A stretch of 64,000 nucleotides of DNA. It comes from Actinomyces vulturis (lineage in GTDB: Bacteria > Actinomycetota > Actinomycetes > Actinomycetales > Actinomycetaceae). The position numbers and the translations under genes were made by a program. Of the stretch, positions 19,008 to 27,836 are shown piece by piece. Below the pieces are notes generated by a model, which did not search any database, was not told the DNA's origin, and worked only from the letters and a program-made list of their open reading frames with translations. The DNA lies in assembly GCF_001687305.1 (NCBI RefSeq), contig NZ_LZRK01000003.1:372001-436000 (forward strand), in the 5' to 3' direction. How positions within the stretch are numbered: the stretch's first letter is position 1; every line of letters begins with the position of its first letter.

Positions 19008-20375
19008 CTATCGGTCCATGCGCGAAACTGACCCCAGCCCCACACCGCTACGGCGTAGTTCAGTTCCCGGACGGCGATCAGGGGATGCTGTTGAACGTCC
19101 GTCGACAGAGACGAGAATACGTTGCGAGGCCGCGAGCGCCTCAGGCTTCTCACTACCTCGGCCGGCATCCCTGCTGTCACCGGTCACTAACGAGGACATA
19201 TTCGTTGATTTTTCTGCAAACGGCGCTATGGACTCACCATTCGTCTCAGAACTCTCGTCTGCTTCGTCAACAGTAAGTACCTCATTTTCAGGAACTGCTC
19301 GTTTAATGAGAGCTAGGGCCTGGGGACCCCATTCATAATGACGGCCCACGCTCGTGACGGTACCAACGACGCGTTTGCCCATGCGGACTGCGGCACCAGG
19401 AGCCGTAGTTGAGGCTGAATAGCCGTCAATATTAAGAAGGACCAGCCTACGGGGTGGTTTCCCGAGGTTAACAATACGGGCCACCGTTTCCTGGCCGGGA
19501 TAGCAGCCTTTTGTCAGATGAACACTGGTGCGCAGGAGATCGAGTTCGTGTGGGAGGGTTCGTTCATCTCCGTCTGTGGGCCATGAAGGTTTCCCTGCGG
19601 CAATGCGCAGAGCATTCCATGCGTGGGTTCCGGCAATAATGTGACGACCATCATCATGATTCATCCACCGAGATAAAAGATGGCCACCCAACACGGCAAG
19701 TCCGTTCGTAACACCACCAAAGTTTCGGCTCGCATCCACCGTATCCGCCACAGGTATGTCGGTAGGATCCCATGCCACGTTACCTCGCTGTAAGTCCTGA
19801 GCAGACGATCTCTTCGTCTGGCACAGAACAAAGCAAGCCTCGTATTCCGCACCGGGATGCTTGGCGTTGTGAGAGTATGCAGCGCCGTCGGGCTGCGTTT
19901 GCGGCCATGGGTCCGCCCATGAGGTGACAAATACTTCTTCGTCCTGAGTCAGTCGTTCGAGATCAGCGCGACCAGATGCCCACACCCCAAACACGCCATA
20001 GGATTCATCGACGGTGGCGCCGACATCCATCATGAAACGCCGGCTCATAATGAAATCGGCTAACTCGTGGGCACTACCTGGCTCAACCATCATGATGAGG
20101 TCATCACCTGATTCGGGCCCCAACGGAATTGCTGTATATGCCCAAGTGATGTGACCTTGATGATTGAGGAAAAGACCTTCACGGACCTGACTGCCTGCCC
20201 GCTCATCCACAATCTGAGTGCTAAGCATGGTGATGAGTTTCCGCCCGTCATCACCATGAATACGAATAAATTCCTTATCCAATAGCGCGATGGCTCGTCC
20301 ATCTACGAGTGCGTGCTGTTCTCGGATAGGATCTGTCCACCAAGGACGAATGAGGTCAGAAGATTCGTGGGGCAC
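19008..20375 (-). CDS. ygfZ: YgfZ/GcvT-like folate-binding protein
   Basis: Folate-dependent protein related to aminomethyltransferase, implicated in Fe-S cluster assembly or repair. 455 residues. The diagnostic motif KGCYPGQETVARI is near residue 290, with the conserved Cys in K-G-C-Y-x-G-Q-E. The N-terminal GcvT-like domain spans about 1-250 and a barrel domain about 290-350. The last ~100 residues after EWGPQALALIKR are Ser/Glu-rich and low complexity, which is longer than typical members. It follows nitrobindin by 115 bp and precedes DUF2516 by 9 bp. Confidence 0.9.
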   Translation of the reverse strand: MPHESSDLIRPWWTDPIREQHALVDGRAIALLDKEFIRIHGDDGRKLITMLSTQIVDERAGSQVREGLFLNHQGHITWAYTAIPLGPESGDDLIMMVEPGSAHELADFIMSRRFMMDVGATVDESYGVFGVWASGRADLERLTQDEEVFVTSWADPWPQTQPDGAAYSHNAKHPGAEYEACFVLCQTKRSSAQDLQRGNVAWDPTDIPVADTVDASRNFGGVTNGLAVLGGHLLSRWMNHDDGRHIIAGTHAWNALRIAAGKPSWPTDGDERTLPHELDLLRTSVHLTKGCYPGQETVARIVNLGKPPRRLVLLNIDGYSASTTAPGAAVRMGKRVVGTVTSVGRHYEWGPQALALIKRAVPENEVLTVDEADESSETNGESIAPFAEKSTNMSSLVTGDSRDAGRGSEKPEALAASQRILVSVDGRSTASPDRRPGTELRRSGVGLGSVSRMDR

Positions 20376-20490
20376 GTTATTCTCCGTTGACGTGAAGAAA
20401 AATAGAGGTACGACGCAAGAACTCTAGGTCTCAAGCCCTGCACTCAAGTTGGGAGACAGTGCGAGGCATACTCGCCACTGTGGTCGAGAA

Positions 20491-21183
20491 TCAGTTGGAA
20501 TCTTCTCGTTCTCCGAGTGCCTGACCAATAGGAGGTTCGGCTGAGCCCCCTTCCTCGAGTCGGCTCAGTCGACCAGAAGCGTAGGTCCCCATTTCCTGGC
20601 CGAAAGCAGCCATATCTTGAGTCCACATGAGGTCAGAATTCACCAAGCCAAACATGCGCCCCATTTCGCGGACCTCAACAGCAGTACGTGTGCGCCCCAC
20701 AGCTTGGCTAGCGAGTTCAATGCGTGGTCCTTGAACGTAGCCTTCCCAGACAGCCACGTGTCCAGCGGGGTCGGCAGTTATGAGTTCAAGGTCGGTGATC
20801 GGGGTGCTGGGACGGGCGGGTTTGTCGGTTTCCGGCATAGTTTGTCCGTCTTTTGCGTCCTCAGGAATCTCTGGGCGCTGCCCCACGGGACGCCAGTAAG
20901 CAGTTTCGGTGCTCCATACCTGCGCAGGGGTAATACGTGAAGCTCCTTCGGCGCCACTCATTTCAAAGTCGAGATTCTCGCTCTTTGTGGCGTCAACAGT
21001 CCACAACGTGGTGATCTGGCGAACATAGGGACCACCATCCTCATCGAATGTCATTTCTTGGTAAACAACCTGCTCGTCAATGGCGTCACCATAAGTAAGG
21101 ATGCCATAACCGCGCCAGGTTCCCAGGAGCCATGCCAAAGGGTAGATCTCTGGAGAAATGTTATCGGGGAAGGTAAAAGCCAT
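20491..21183 (-). CDS. Nitrobindin-family beta-barrel (DUF1794/FABP-like)
   Basis: Ten-stranded heme beta-barrel family; characterised members bind ferric heme and isomerise peroxynitrite to nitrate. The N-terminal signature GTWRGYG is at residues 21-27. The length of 230 exceeds the usual 160-200 because of an acidic Pro-rich insertion around residue 125 and a charged tail. In family members the heme-ligating His lies near the C-terminus in a segment of the form GQPL-x2-HL-x-A. Here the matching segment is GQEMGTYASGRL, so the His position holds Tyr201. Heme binding is therefore uncertain. It lies next to a GlnR-type regulator, as in mycobacteria. Confidence 0.88.
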   Translation of the reverse strand: MAFTFPDNISPEIYPLAWLLGTWRGYGILTYGDAIDEQVVYQEMTFDEDGGPYVRQITTLWTVDATKSENLDFEMSGAEGASRITPAQVWSTETAYWRPVGQRPEIPEDAKDGQTMPETDKPARPSTPITDLELITADPAGHVAVWEGYVQGPRIELASQAVGRTRTAVEVREMGRMFGLVNSDLMWTQDMAAFGQEMGTYASGRLSRLEEGGSAEPPIGQALGEREDSN

Positions 21184-21398
21184 GCCTCTACCCTATCGCG
21201 CCTTGTGGTCTACTGAGCAGATAAGTTCACTGTGGGAGAGAGTTATGGACGTCGGGCCGGAGAGCGCCAGTCGGCGCGTATGCCGCTCGTGGCGGCTTTG
21301 TTTGGAGCCCGGGGCCCGTCACGGCCCGACGCCGTGGACCCACCTTAGTCGAAAGTGTCACCGTTCTCCAGACAGCCACCTACCGCCCTCTAAAATCC

Positions 21399-22076
21399 TT
21401 AGAAATCTTCTTCAGGATGATCGAGACGATAGCCGACGTTGCGCACAGTTCCAATGAGGTAATCGTGTTCACTACCAAGTTTTGCTCGAAGACGACGGAT
21501 ATGAACATCCACGGTGCGAGCTCCACCAATGTATCCCTCGCCCCAGACTTCATCGAGAAGTGTTTGACGCGTCAGAACACGCCCAGGGTTAGTAGCCATA
21601 AATTTAAGGAGTTCAAATTCCTTATAGGTCAAGTCCACAAGGTTGCCACGGATGCGCGCACTGTAGGAGATAGGGTCAATCACCAGGTCTCCCACTTCGA
21701 TACGGTCATCGTCGAACTGGGGTTCTTTGATGGGTTCCTTATGACGGATCATGCGCATACGCATAGCCACTTCTGCTTCGCTAGCAGTAGTCATCATGAC
21801 ATCAACCACTCCCCACTCGGGACTAAGACATGCGGCTACTACTTCGTCAGCGATCACGATAACGGGTGGGCACTGAAGGGGACCGGTCAGTAACTGACAC
21901 AATGCCCGAGCACGAGCCATGTCTCCTCGCGCATCAACGAGTACGGCGTCTGCATGATCAAGCCTAGAATAGGAAGACGGTGTGGGGGGAAGACAGATAA
22001 TACGGTCACCGAGAAATGCCGCGCCGGGGAGCACTTTAGTGATGTCAGCAGCAGGCGATAAAACCACGATGCTCAT
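21399..22076 (-). CDS. glnR: GlnR-like orphan response regulator
   Basis: OmpR-type transcription factor of about 225 residues, with no partner kinase nearby. Start ATG 22076 (MSIVVLSPAAD) has AAGGAG five bases upstream; an in-frame extension to 22202 looks spurious. The receiver domain is atypical: VLVDARGD keeps an Asp at the usual position, but the acidic pocket and the switch Thr/Lys are not recognisable, as in GlnR. The winged helix DNA-binding domain starts at LVDLTYKEFELLKFMATNPGRV and ends with IGTVRNVGYRL. GlnR controls nitrogen genes, and gdhA is in this window. Its place between nitrobindin and phosphate genes matches mycobacterial Rv0818. Confidence 0.75.
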   Translation of the reverse strand: MSIVVLSPAADITKVLPGAAFLGDRIICLPPTPSSYSRLDHADAVLVDARGDMARARALCQLLTGPLQCPPVIVIADEVVAACLSPEWGVVDVMMTTASEAEVAMRMRMIRHKEPIKEPQFDDDRIEVGDLVIDPISYSARIRGNLVDLTYKEFELLKFMATNPGRVLTRQTLLDEVWGEGYIGGARTVDVHIRRLRAKLGSEHDYLIGTVRNVGYRLDHPEEDF

Positions 22077-22188
22077 GAGCGCTCCTTTCTTATGCCGGTC
22101 GGGCGGGTCTTGTGATCTTTCATCTCTAAGACTAAGGCAGGATGTCATGCAGTGGGATTCAATCGAACTATCGTGACATGATGGGACG

Positions 22189-23067
22189 GTGAGTTCCTCC
22201 ACCTGTCAGGCACAGAGTCATCCACGTGCCCCGAAGCATGGCACGCGCACTGGTGCTACTCCCGGCCCTACGCCGAGTGCCGTTGATCCAGCCTGGACAC
22301 GATTACTTACGGCTTGTTTGCTACCTGTTCTTCTTGCTTCCAGCGCGTCACTACCCACCTGGGTACGCCTTATTCTCACGATTGTCATGATTTTGGCTGC
22401 CGCGCAAGGTTGGCCTGCGTTGGTACGCGCTCATCATTGCCGACCGGACTCAATGGTAATCGCGGTTTCTGGTGTAAGCGCGTCTATCGCCGTGTTCGTC
22501 ACCCATGATTTTGGTGCCGCAGCAACAGTCATGGGCATTAGTATCATTGCTGCATTTGTTGCCCAGATGGCTCGAGGTAACAAACGTTCAGAAGTTGTCG
22601 AGGACATTAGTGCTGCTGTCACCGGCATGCTGGTAATGATGAGTGGCGCAGCGTGGTGTGCTTTTGAACCTGGTGTTGCGAATCCAGCACTCATTGTTCC
22701 CATCTGCTTAGCCCTGTTCGTTGGTCCTCTACTGACCATCTTGGATATGCCTGCTCGCTTACTTGAAAGCACTACAGTTACCGCTTCTGCTCTTGTCAGC
22801 GCCTTAGCCGGCCTCACTCTGGCTTTATCAGGATTCTTTGGACCTGATCACACGACCTTTACCCCAGCGATGATGACTGCTCTAGTCTGCATGATTGCGG
22901 GCGTCGTGGTTGGCGTCTTAATGGCTTCTGGTAACCGCGTAATGTGGACTCACGTGTGGGTTCCCGGCGGTCGCGCGGCTATTGCTAGCGCACTGGTTCC
23001 TGTTCTTGCAGCAGGTGGTCCTACCTATGCAATTGCTCGCCTACTTAGCGTGTATCTTGCCGGGTAG
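22189..23067 (+). CDS. Polytopic membrane protein of unknown function
   Basis: Not recognised. 292 residues starting at GTG 22189, divergent from the GlnR-like gene. A Pro/Ser-rich cytoplasmic head (about 1-35) is followed by roughly eight hydrophobic segments with short loops. There are few charged residues in the membrane part and no nucleotide-binding or catalytic motif. It lies 84 bp upstream of the PhoU-like/Pit pair on the same strand, so a link to phosphate handling is possible but unproven. Confidence 0.7.
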   Translation: MSSSTCQAQSHPRAPKHGTRTGATPGPTPSAVDPAWTRLLTACLLPVLLASSASLPTWVRLILTIVMILAAAQGWPALVRAHHCRPDSMVIAVSGVSASIAVFVTHDFGAAATVMGISIIAAFVAQMARGNKRSEVVEDISAAVTGMLVMMSGAAWCAFEPGVANPALIVPICLALFVGPLLTILDMPARLLESTTVTASALVSALAGLTLALSGFFGPDHTTFTPAMMTALVCMIAGVVVGVLMASGNRVMWTHVWVPGGRAAIASALVPVLAAGGPTYAIARLLSVYLAG

Positions 23068-23151
23068 TTTCTGCGTTGTTCACGAAAAATTTGTCCTTAA
23101 GTCAGTGTGGTCTATTCTGAACACACCCACTGTCGCCTCAGGAGACTAGTT

Positions 23152-23772
23152 ATGCGTCTGCATCCCCGTAATAACGACTCAGCACTGTTCAATCTGCTGA
23201 CTACTACTTCTCAGCATTTTGTGGAGGCATGCGACATTCTCACACAGATCGTCGCAGCTGATCGTCCCGAGCGTCTGACGCTGAATAAGCAATTACACGA
23301 AGTGGAAAACGCTGCTGACGATGCTCAGCATGAATTTCACCGCATGATTAATGCAACTTTCGTTACTCCCTTAGATCGTGAAGACCTTCATCTCTTAGGC
23401 ACCCGTCTCGATGATTGTGTGGATCTGGTTGACGAAGCTGGTGACTGTATTGTTTTGTACCGTGTGGGTTCCTTACCTTCTGAGTGCACTGAGTTGGTAG
23501 AGATTCTCCGCCGTTGTGCAGAACTCACTGCAGAGGCAATGCCCCGTTTAAGTTCACTGAAGTCTTTGCGTGACTACTGGGTGGAGATTAACTCCTTGGA
23601 AAACCAGGCCGACCAGTTGTACCGCACCACTATCGGCCGTCTATTTGCTGAAGAGTCTGATCCAATTCGCCTGATTAAAGTCAAGGAAATTGTTGAGCGC
23701 CTTGAAGCGGCAACTGACGCGTGCGAGTCTCTTGCCAATACCGTTGAGGCAATCGCCATTCACGAGTCCTGA
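23152..23772 (+). CDS. DUF47 PhoU-like Pit accessory protein
   Basis: All-helical protein of the DUF47/PhoU-like family, commonly paired with Pit transporters, where it modulates uptake. Start ATG 23152 (MRLHPRNNDSALF) has AGGAG seven bases upstream, giving 206 residues; an upstream TTG-like extension lacks support. Characteristic segments: HEVENAADDAQHEFHRMI, TPLDREDLHLLGTRLDDCVDLVDE, and IKVKEIVERLEAATDACESLAN, the acidic metal-binding helices of the family. The pit gene starts 41 bp downstream, almost certainly in the same operon. Confidence 0.9.
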   Translation: MRLHPRNNDSALFNLLTTTSQHFVEACDILTQIVAADRPERLTLNKQLHEVENAADDAQHEFHRMINATFVTPLDREDLHLLGTRLDDCVDLVDEAGDCIVLYRVGSLPSECTELVEILRRCAELTAEAMPRLSSLKSLRDYWVEINSLENQADQLYRTTIGRLFAEESDPIRLIKVKEIVERLEAATDACESLANTVEAIAIHES

Positions 23773-23813
23773 TTCACTGACCGGCACTAGTCCCTTCCAG
23801 TTAAGAAACAATC

Positions 23814-24815
23814 ATGCTTTTTGTCGTGTTCACGATCGTGGCCTTGGCCCTGATCTTCGACTTCACCAACGGCTTCCACGATGCTGCTAACGCCATCGCA
23901 ACTTCCGTGTCTACCCGCGCCCTGACTCCTCGTCGCGCTCTACTCATGGCAGCTGTGATGAACATTTTGGGCGCCATGCTCGGAACGAGCGTGGCTCACA
24001 CTATCGGTTCAGGCATTGTGTCGATTGATGGCGGTAGTGGCATGCCCGGTCTTGTCGTGGTGCTGTCCGGTTTGATTGGCGCTATTACATGGAACCTCAT
24101 CACCTGGTGGTTTGGTCTTCCCTCATCGTCTTCGCATGCACTGATCGGCGGCCTTGCCGGTGCTGGTCTTGCTGCTGGCATCCACGTCCATTGGGTCACA
24201 ATTATCGACAAAGTTGTGATCCCGATGATCCTTTCTCCTTTGGGTGGCTTCATCATCGCCTACATCGCTATGGTGCTTGTTCTTCGTGCCTGCGCGAATC
24301 TTCCTTATCAGCGCACCATGCGTCACTTCCGCCTTCTTCAGACAGTTTCTGCAGCAGCGATGGCTCTTGGCCATGGTTTGCAAGATGCTCAGAAGACTAT
24401 GGGGGTCATCGTGATTGCTCTTGCCGCTGGTGGCTTACACGATACGTCCTATGCCATCCCTCTGTGGGTAAAGTTGGCTGCGGCCGGTGCAATCTCTCTG
24501 GGCACCTACACCGGCGGTACTCGCATTATGAAGACCTTAGGTTCTAAGGTGATCGAACTTGATCCGGCCCATGGCTTTGTTGCTGAAACTGTCTCAGCTG
24601 GTTTGCTCTACATTGCTGCGTTTGGCTTCGGTGCTCCCGTTTCTACAACACACACCATCACTGCTGCCATCATGGGTGTAGGCGCCACCAAGCGTCTGAG
24701 CGCTGTGCGCTGGGGTGTCGCTGGTGACATTATCACCGCATGGGTGCTTACCCTCCCTGCAGCTGGCGCAGTGGCAGCGTTGATGACCTGGTTGTTCAGC
24801 GCCATTCTTCTCTGA
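23814..24815 (+). CDS. pit: Inorganic phosphate transporter, Pit family
   Basis: Low-affinity, proton-coupled metal-phosphate symporter in the cytoplasmic membrane. 333 residues with about ten helices. The two inverted PHO4 signatures are clear: FDFTNGFHDAANAIATSV at the N-terminus and GHGLQDAQKTMGVI in the second half. Pairs with the upstream DUF47 protein. The 3' end faces the pst operon and the two share the hairpin at 24953-24990. Having both Pit and Pst suggests a switch between phosphate-rich and phosphate-poor growth. Confidence 0.95.
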   Translation: MLFVVFTIVALALIFDFTNGFHDAANAIATSVSTRALTPRRALLMAAVMNILGAMLGTSVAHTIGSGIVSIDGGSGMPGLVVVLSGLIGAITWNLITWWFGLPSSSSHALIGGLAGAGLAAGIHVHWVTIIDKVVIPMILSPLGGFIIAYIAMVLVLRACANLPYQRTMRHFRLLQTVSAAAMALGHGLQDAQKTMGVIVIALAAGGLHDTSYAIPLWVKLAAAGAISLGTYTGGTRIMKTLGSKVIELDPAHGFVAETVSAGLLYIAAFGFGAPVSTTHTITAAIMGVGATKRLSAVRWGVAGDIITAWVLTLPAAGAVAALMTWLFSAILL

Positions 24816-24952
24816 GTTCTTCCACCCATAACTATCCGCTCGGTAAAAACCGATTATGGGATCTCAAGCACTGCTGTCCTGAAAGAAGACGTCACCTTAC
24901 GCGCGTATATCAGAACCTGATGCACCTGACGAAAATCCATATTCGTTAAACA

Positions 24953-24990
24953 CAGTGGGGGGCCGCGCCGAATGGCGCGGCCCCCCACTG
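24953..24990. terminator. 17-bp perfect GC-rich hairpin between pit and pstB
   Basis: Arms 24953-24969 and 24974-24990 are perfectly complementary, with a GAAT loop. It is placed between convergent pit and pstB and is probably bidirectional. There is no T-tract on either side. Confidence 0.85.
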
Positions 24991-25003
24991 CTTCACATGA
25001 GGA

Positions 25004-25783
25004 TCAGCCAAAACGTCCAGAAATGTAGTCTTCGGTTGCCTGTTCGCTGGGGTTAGAAAAAATCACATCGGTTGTATCGAATTCGACGAGTTGACCGGGC
25101 TTGCCAGTTGCTTCAAGGTTGAAAAAGCCAGTGAAGTCACTGACACGAGAAGCCTGCTGCATGTTGTGTGTCACGATCACAATAGTGAACTGCTCTTTGA
25201 GGGTGGTAATAAGGTCCTCAATAGCCAAGGTAGAGATCGGGTCCAGCGCTGAACAAGGCTCGTCCATGAGAAGGACACTAGGCTTAACGGCGATAGCACG
25301 TGCAATGCATAGACGCTGCTGCTGACCACCAGAGAGGGAGGAACCGGGCTTAGCCAGACGGTCCTTGACCTCATCCCATAAGTTAGCTCCACGTAATGAT
25401 TCTTCAACAAGATCATCAGCATCAGACTTGGAGATACGACGGTTGTTCAGTTTTACTCCAGCCAGCACGTTATCCGCAATGGACATAGTGGGGAATGGGT
25501 TAGGACGCTGAAAGACCATGCCGATCTCGCGACGTACCTGAACGGCATCAACTCCCGGCGCATAGAGGTTCACTCCATCGACGATTACTTCGCCTTCAAC
25601 ACGAGCATTGGGGATAACCTCGTGCATGCGGTTGAGGGTGCGCAGGAAGGTGGACTTTCCACAACCGGATGGGCCAATAAGCGCTGTGACGGTGCAGGGG
25701 TCGAGGGTGACGTTCACGTCGCGGACGGCTAGGAAGTCCCCGTAGTAAATATTTTCGTTTCTGACGTCGATTCGCTTTGACAC
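25004..25783 (-). CDS. pstB: Phosphate ABC transporter ATP-binding protein
   Basis: ATPase that powers high-affinity phosphate import with PstC, PstA and PstS. 259 residues. Walker [10 protein letters not shown] near 33-41, Q-loop VFQRPNPFP, signature LSGGQQQR near 150, Walker B VLLMDEP and switch His in VTHNMQQA. Last gene of the pstSCAB operon, 35 bp after pstA, and it ends at the shared hairpin. phoU does not follow, unlike in enteric bacteria. Confidence 0.97.
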   Translation of the reverse strand: MSKRIDVRNENIYYGDFLAVRDVNVTLDPCTVTALIGPSGCGKSTFLRTLNRMHEVIPNARVEGEVIVDGVNLYAPGVDAVQVRREIGMVFQRPNPFPTMSIADNVLAGVKLNNRRISKSDADDLVEESLRGANLWDEVKDRLAKPGSSLSGGQQQRLCIARAIAVKPSVLLMDEPCSALDPISTLAIEDLITTLKEQFTIVIVTHNMQQASRVSDFTGFFNLEATGKPGQLVEFDTTDVIFSNPSEQATEDYISGRFG

Positions 25784-25818
25784 GGCGTCGCCTTTCTAAA
25801 GTTTCGCAAGTATGGGGT

Positions 25819-26883
25819 TTAGCGTCCGCCACGCGGTGAGAAAAAATAACTCACCAGTCGGGCGATGATATTGAGCAGCATAACGATGATGATGAGAGTT
25901 AATGCGCCAGCCCATGCACGTTCCATTGCTGCGCTACCACCACGTGCGTATTGGTCGTACACGAGGACAGGCAAAGTTGCCATGGATCCGTGGAAAGGGT
26001 CAGTGTTGGCCTTCATAGGCAAGCCTACAGTGATGAGCAAAGGTGCCGTCTCACCAATCACGCGGGCGATAGCAATCATGACACCGGTAGTAATACCAGC
26101 GATCGCGGTACGTAAGACCACCGCAATAATCGTGCGCCATTTGGGAACGCCCAGCGCATAAGATGCTTCACGAAGTTCATGAGGTACAAGTTTGAGCATC
26201 TCCTCAACACTTCGCACCACCACAGGAGTCATGAGGACACTCAATGCAACAGCACCGATGATGCCTGCTTGGAAACGAGGGCCCATGACGATCAGGAACA
26301 CTGAGTACGCAAACAGGCCAGCGACGATTGAAGGAATACCGGTCATCACATCGACCAAAAAGGTTACGACTTTAGCGAGCCAACCACCGTCGTATTCGAC
26401 AAGAAAGATAGCCGTCATGATGCCTAACGGCACAGAGATCAATGTGGCAATACCGGTGATTTCCAGGGTTCCCACAATGCCATGGTACATACCGCCATTT
26501 TCATCGGTAGCGCCGCGCATAGTGGTCATAAGAAAGTCAATGCCGAAGCGTTCAAGTCCATGAACGAGAACCATCCACACCAGGCTGGCTAGTGGGACCA
26601 TGACAATGGCAAAAGCACAGAAGATGGACACAGTCAGAAGGGTGTTTTTACCCCACCGCGCACCTTCGTACCACCAAGACAAACCGGTGGCGCTGACAAT
26701 CCAGAGAACACCAGTAAGGGCGAGTGCTGCTGTCATTGAGCCGGATAAGACAAAAACGATAATGGTGGAAACCACCATGCTTCCTACAAGCGTCGCCCAA
26801 ATAAACCAACGGGGTAAACGCTGGGCAACGAGGGAGGAGCGGGGCGGTTTGGGGTCTGCAAGTACATCAATGTGTGCGGACAT
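25819..26883 (-). CDS. pstA: Phosphate ABC transporter permease PstA
   Basis: Membrane subunit of the PstSCAB importer. 354 residues, longer than the usual ~290 because of an N-terminal region of about 75 residues with two or three extra hydrophobic segments. The permease core contains the EAA-type loop EASYALGVPKWRTIIAVVLRTAIAGI and a C-terminal helix. The start overlaps the pstC stop by one base, so the two permease subunits are translated together. Confidence 0.95.
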   Translation of the reverse strand: MSAHIDVLADPKPPRSSLVAQRLPRWFIWATLVGSMVVSTIIVFVLSGSMTAALALTGVLWIVSATGLSWWYEGARWGKNTLLTVSIFCAFAIVMVPLASLVWMVLVHGLERFGIDFLMTTMRGATDENGGMYHGIVGTLEITGIATLISVPLGIMTAIFLVEYDGGWLAKVVTFLVDVMTGIPSIVAGLFAYSVFLIVMGPRFQAGIIGAVALSVLMTPVVVRSVEEMLKLVPHELREASYALGVPKWRTIIAVVLRTAIAGITTGVMIAIARVIGETAPLLITVGLPMKANTDPFHGSMATLPVLVYDQYARGGSAAMERAWAGALTLIIIVMLLNIIARLVSYFFSPRGGR

Positions 26884-27836
26884 CAGCGAGCTCCTGAGAA
26901 TTCTGCACGTCGGGCAATGATCCAGCGAGCCAAACTGTTAACGGCCAGAGTCATGACGAAAAGGACAAGGCCGGTAGCAATAAGTACATTCACGCTCAAT
27001 CCGTAGGCTTCACGAAATTGTCCTGCGATGTTGGCTGCAATGGTTTGGTGCTGTCCGGGAGCAAGGATTTTGAAATTGATTTTGTCGCCGGGACTCAAAA
27101 GCATGAGCACAGCCATCGTTTCGCCCAGTGCACGACCTAGCCCGAGCATGGACGCGGAAATGATTCCTGAGCGGGCAAAGGGAAGAACGGCCTGGGCGAT
27201 CATTTCTTGACGAGTAGCGCCCAACGCCAAACTTGCTTCTTCATGAAGACGGGGAGTTTGGAGGACCACTTCACGGACGGTTGCGGTAATAATCGGCAAA
27301 ATCATGACCGCAAGAACGAGTGACGCGGTTGCAATATTTTTCGCTGGGGCCTGGTAGTCCGCAAACAAGGGTATCCACCCTGCGACCTTGTTGAGCCAAG
27401 CCATTGCTGGTTCGACACGCGGAATAAGCCAGAGAAATCCCCACAGACCGAACACAACAGAAGGGATTGCGGCGAGAAGATCAACAAGATAGCCCAAGGG
27501 ATGAGCAAGATAACGCGGGGCCAGGTGAGAAATAAAGAGGGCGACAGCAACACTGAGAGGTACAGCAATGAACAGAGCAATAGCACTGGAAAGCACTGTG
27601 CCGAAAACCAACGGGGCTACATATCCGGCAAATGATTTTCCTCGCATGAAATCCACTGCTGCCAGATCGTCTTTTGACGCGCTAAGCGCAGGCAAAGCCT
27701 GGATGATGAGGAAGGCCGCTACGAGAGCAAGAACGGCCATGATCACCAAACCGGCCCCCCGGGCGGCTCCAGCGAAAATAGTGTTTCCTACGGCCCCCGG
27801 GGCTTGATGATGTGATTGTGTGGTTGCAGATGTCAC
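26883..27836 (-). CDS. pstC: Phosphate ABC transporter permease PstC
   Basis: Membrane subunit forming the channel with PstA. 317 residues with about six helices. The ATPase-contacting EAA loop is EASLALGATRQEMIAQAVLPFARSGI. Its start overlaps the pstS stop by four bases (ATGA) and its stop overlaps the pstA start, so the whole unit is tightly coupled. Confidence 0.95.
   Translation of the reverse strand: MTSATTQSHHQAPGAVGNTIFAGAARGAGLVIMAVLALVAAFLIIQALPALSASKDDLAAVDFMRGKSFAGYVAPLVFGTVLSSAIALFIAVPLSVAVALFISHLAPRYLAHPLGYLVDLLAAIPSVVFGLWGFLWLIPRVEPAMAWLNKVAGWIPLFADYQAPAKNIATASLVLAVMILPIITATVREVVLQTPRLHEEASLALGATRQEMIAQAVLPFARSGIISASMLGLGRALGETMAVLMLLSPGDKINFKILAPGQHQTIAANIAGQFREAYGLSVNVLIATGLVLFVMTLAVNSLARWIIARRAEFSGAR

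Noticed and set aside
23070-23151. GTTCACG upstream of the PhoU-like gene as a PHO box
   Set aside because: Only one heptamer, with no second copy at 11-nt spacing.
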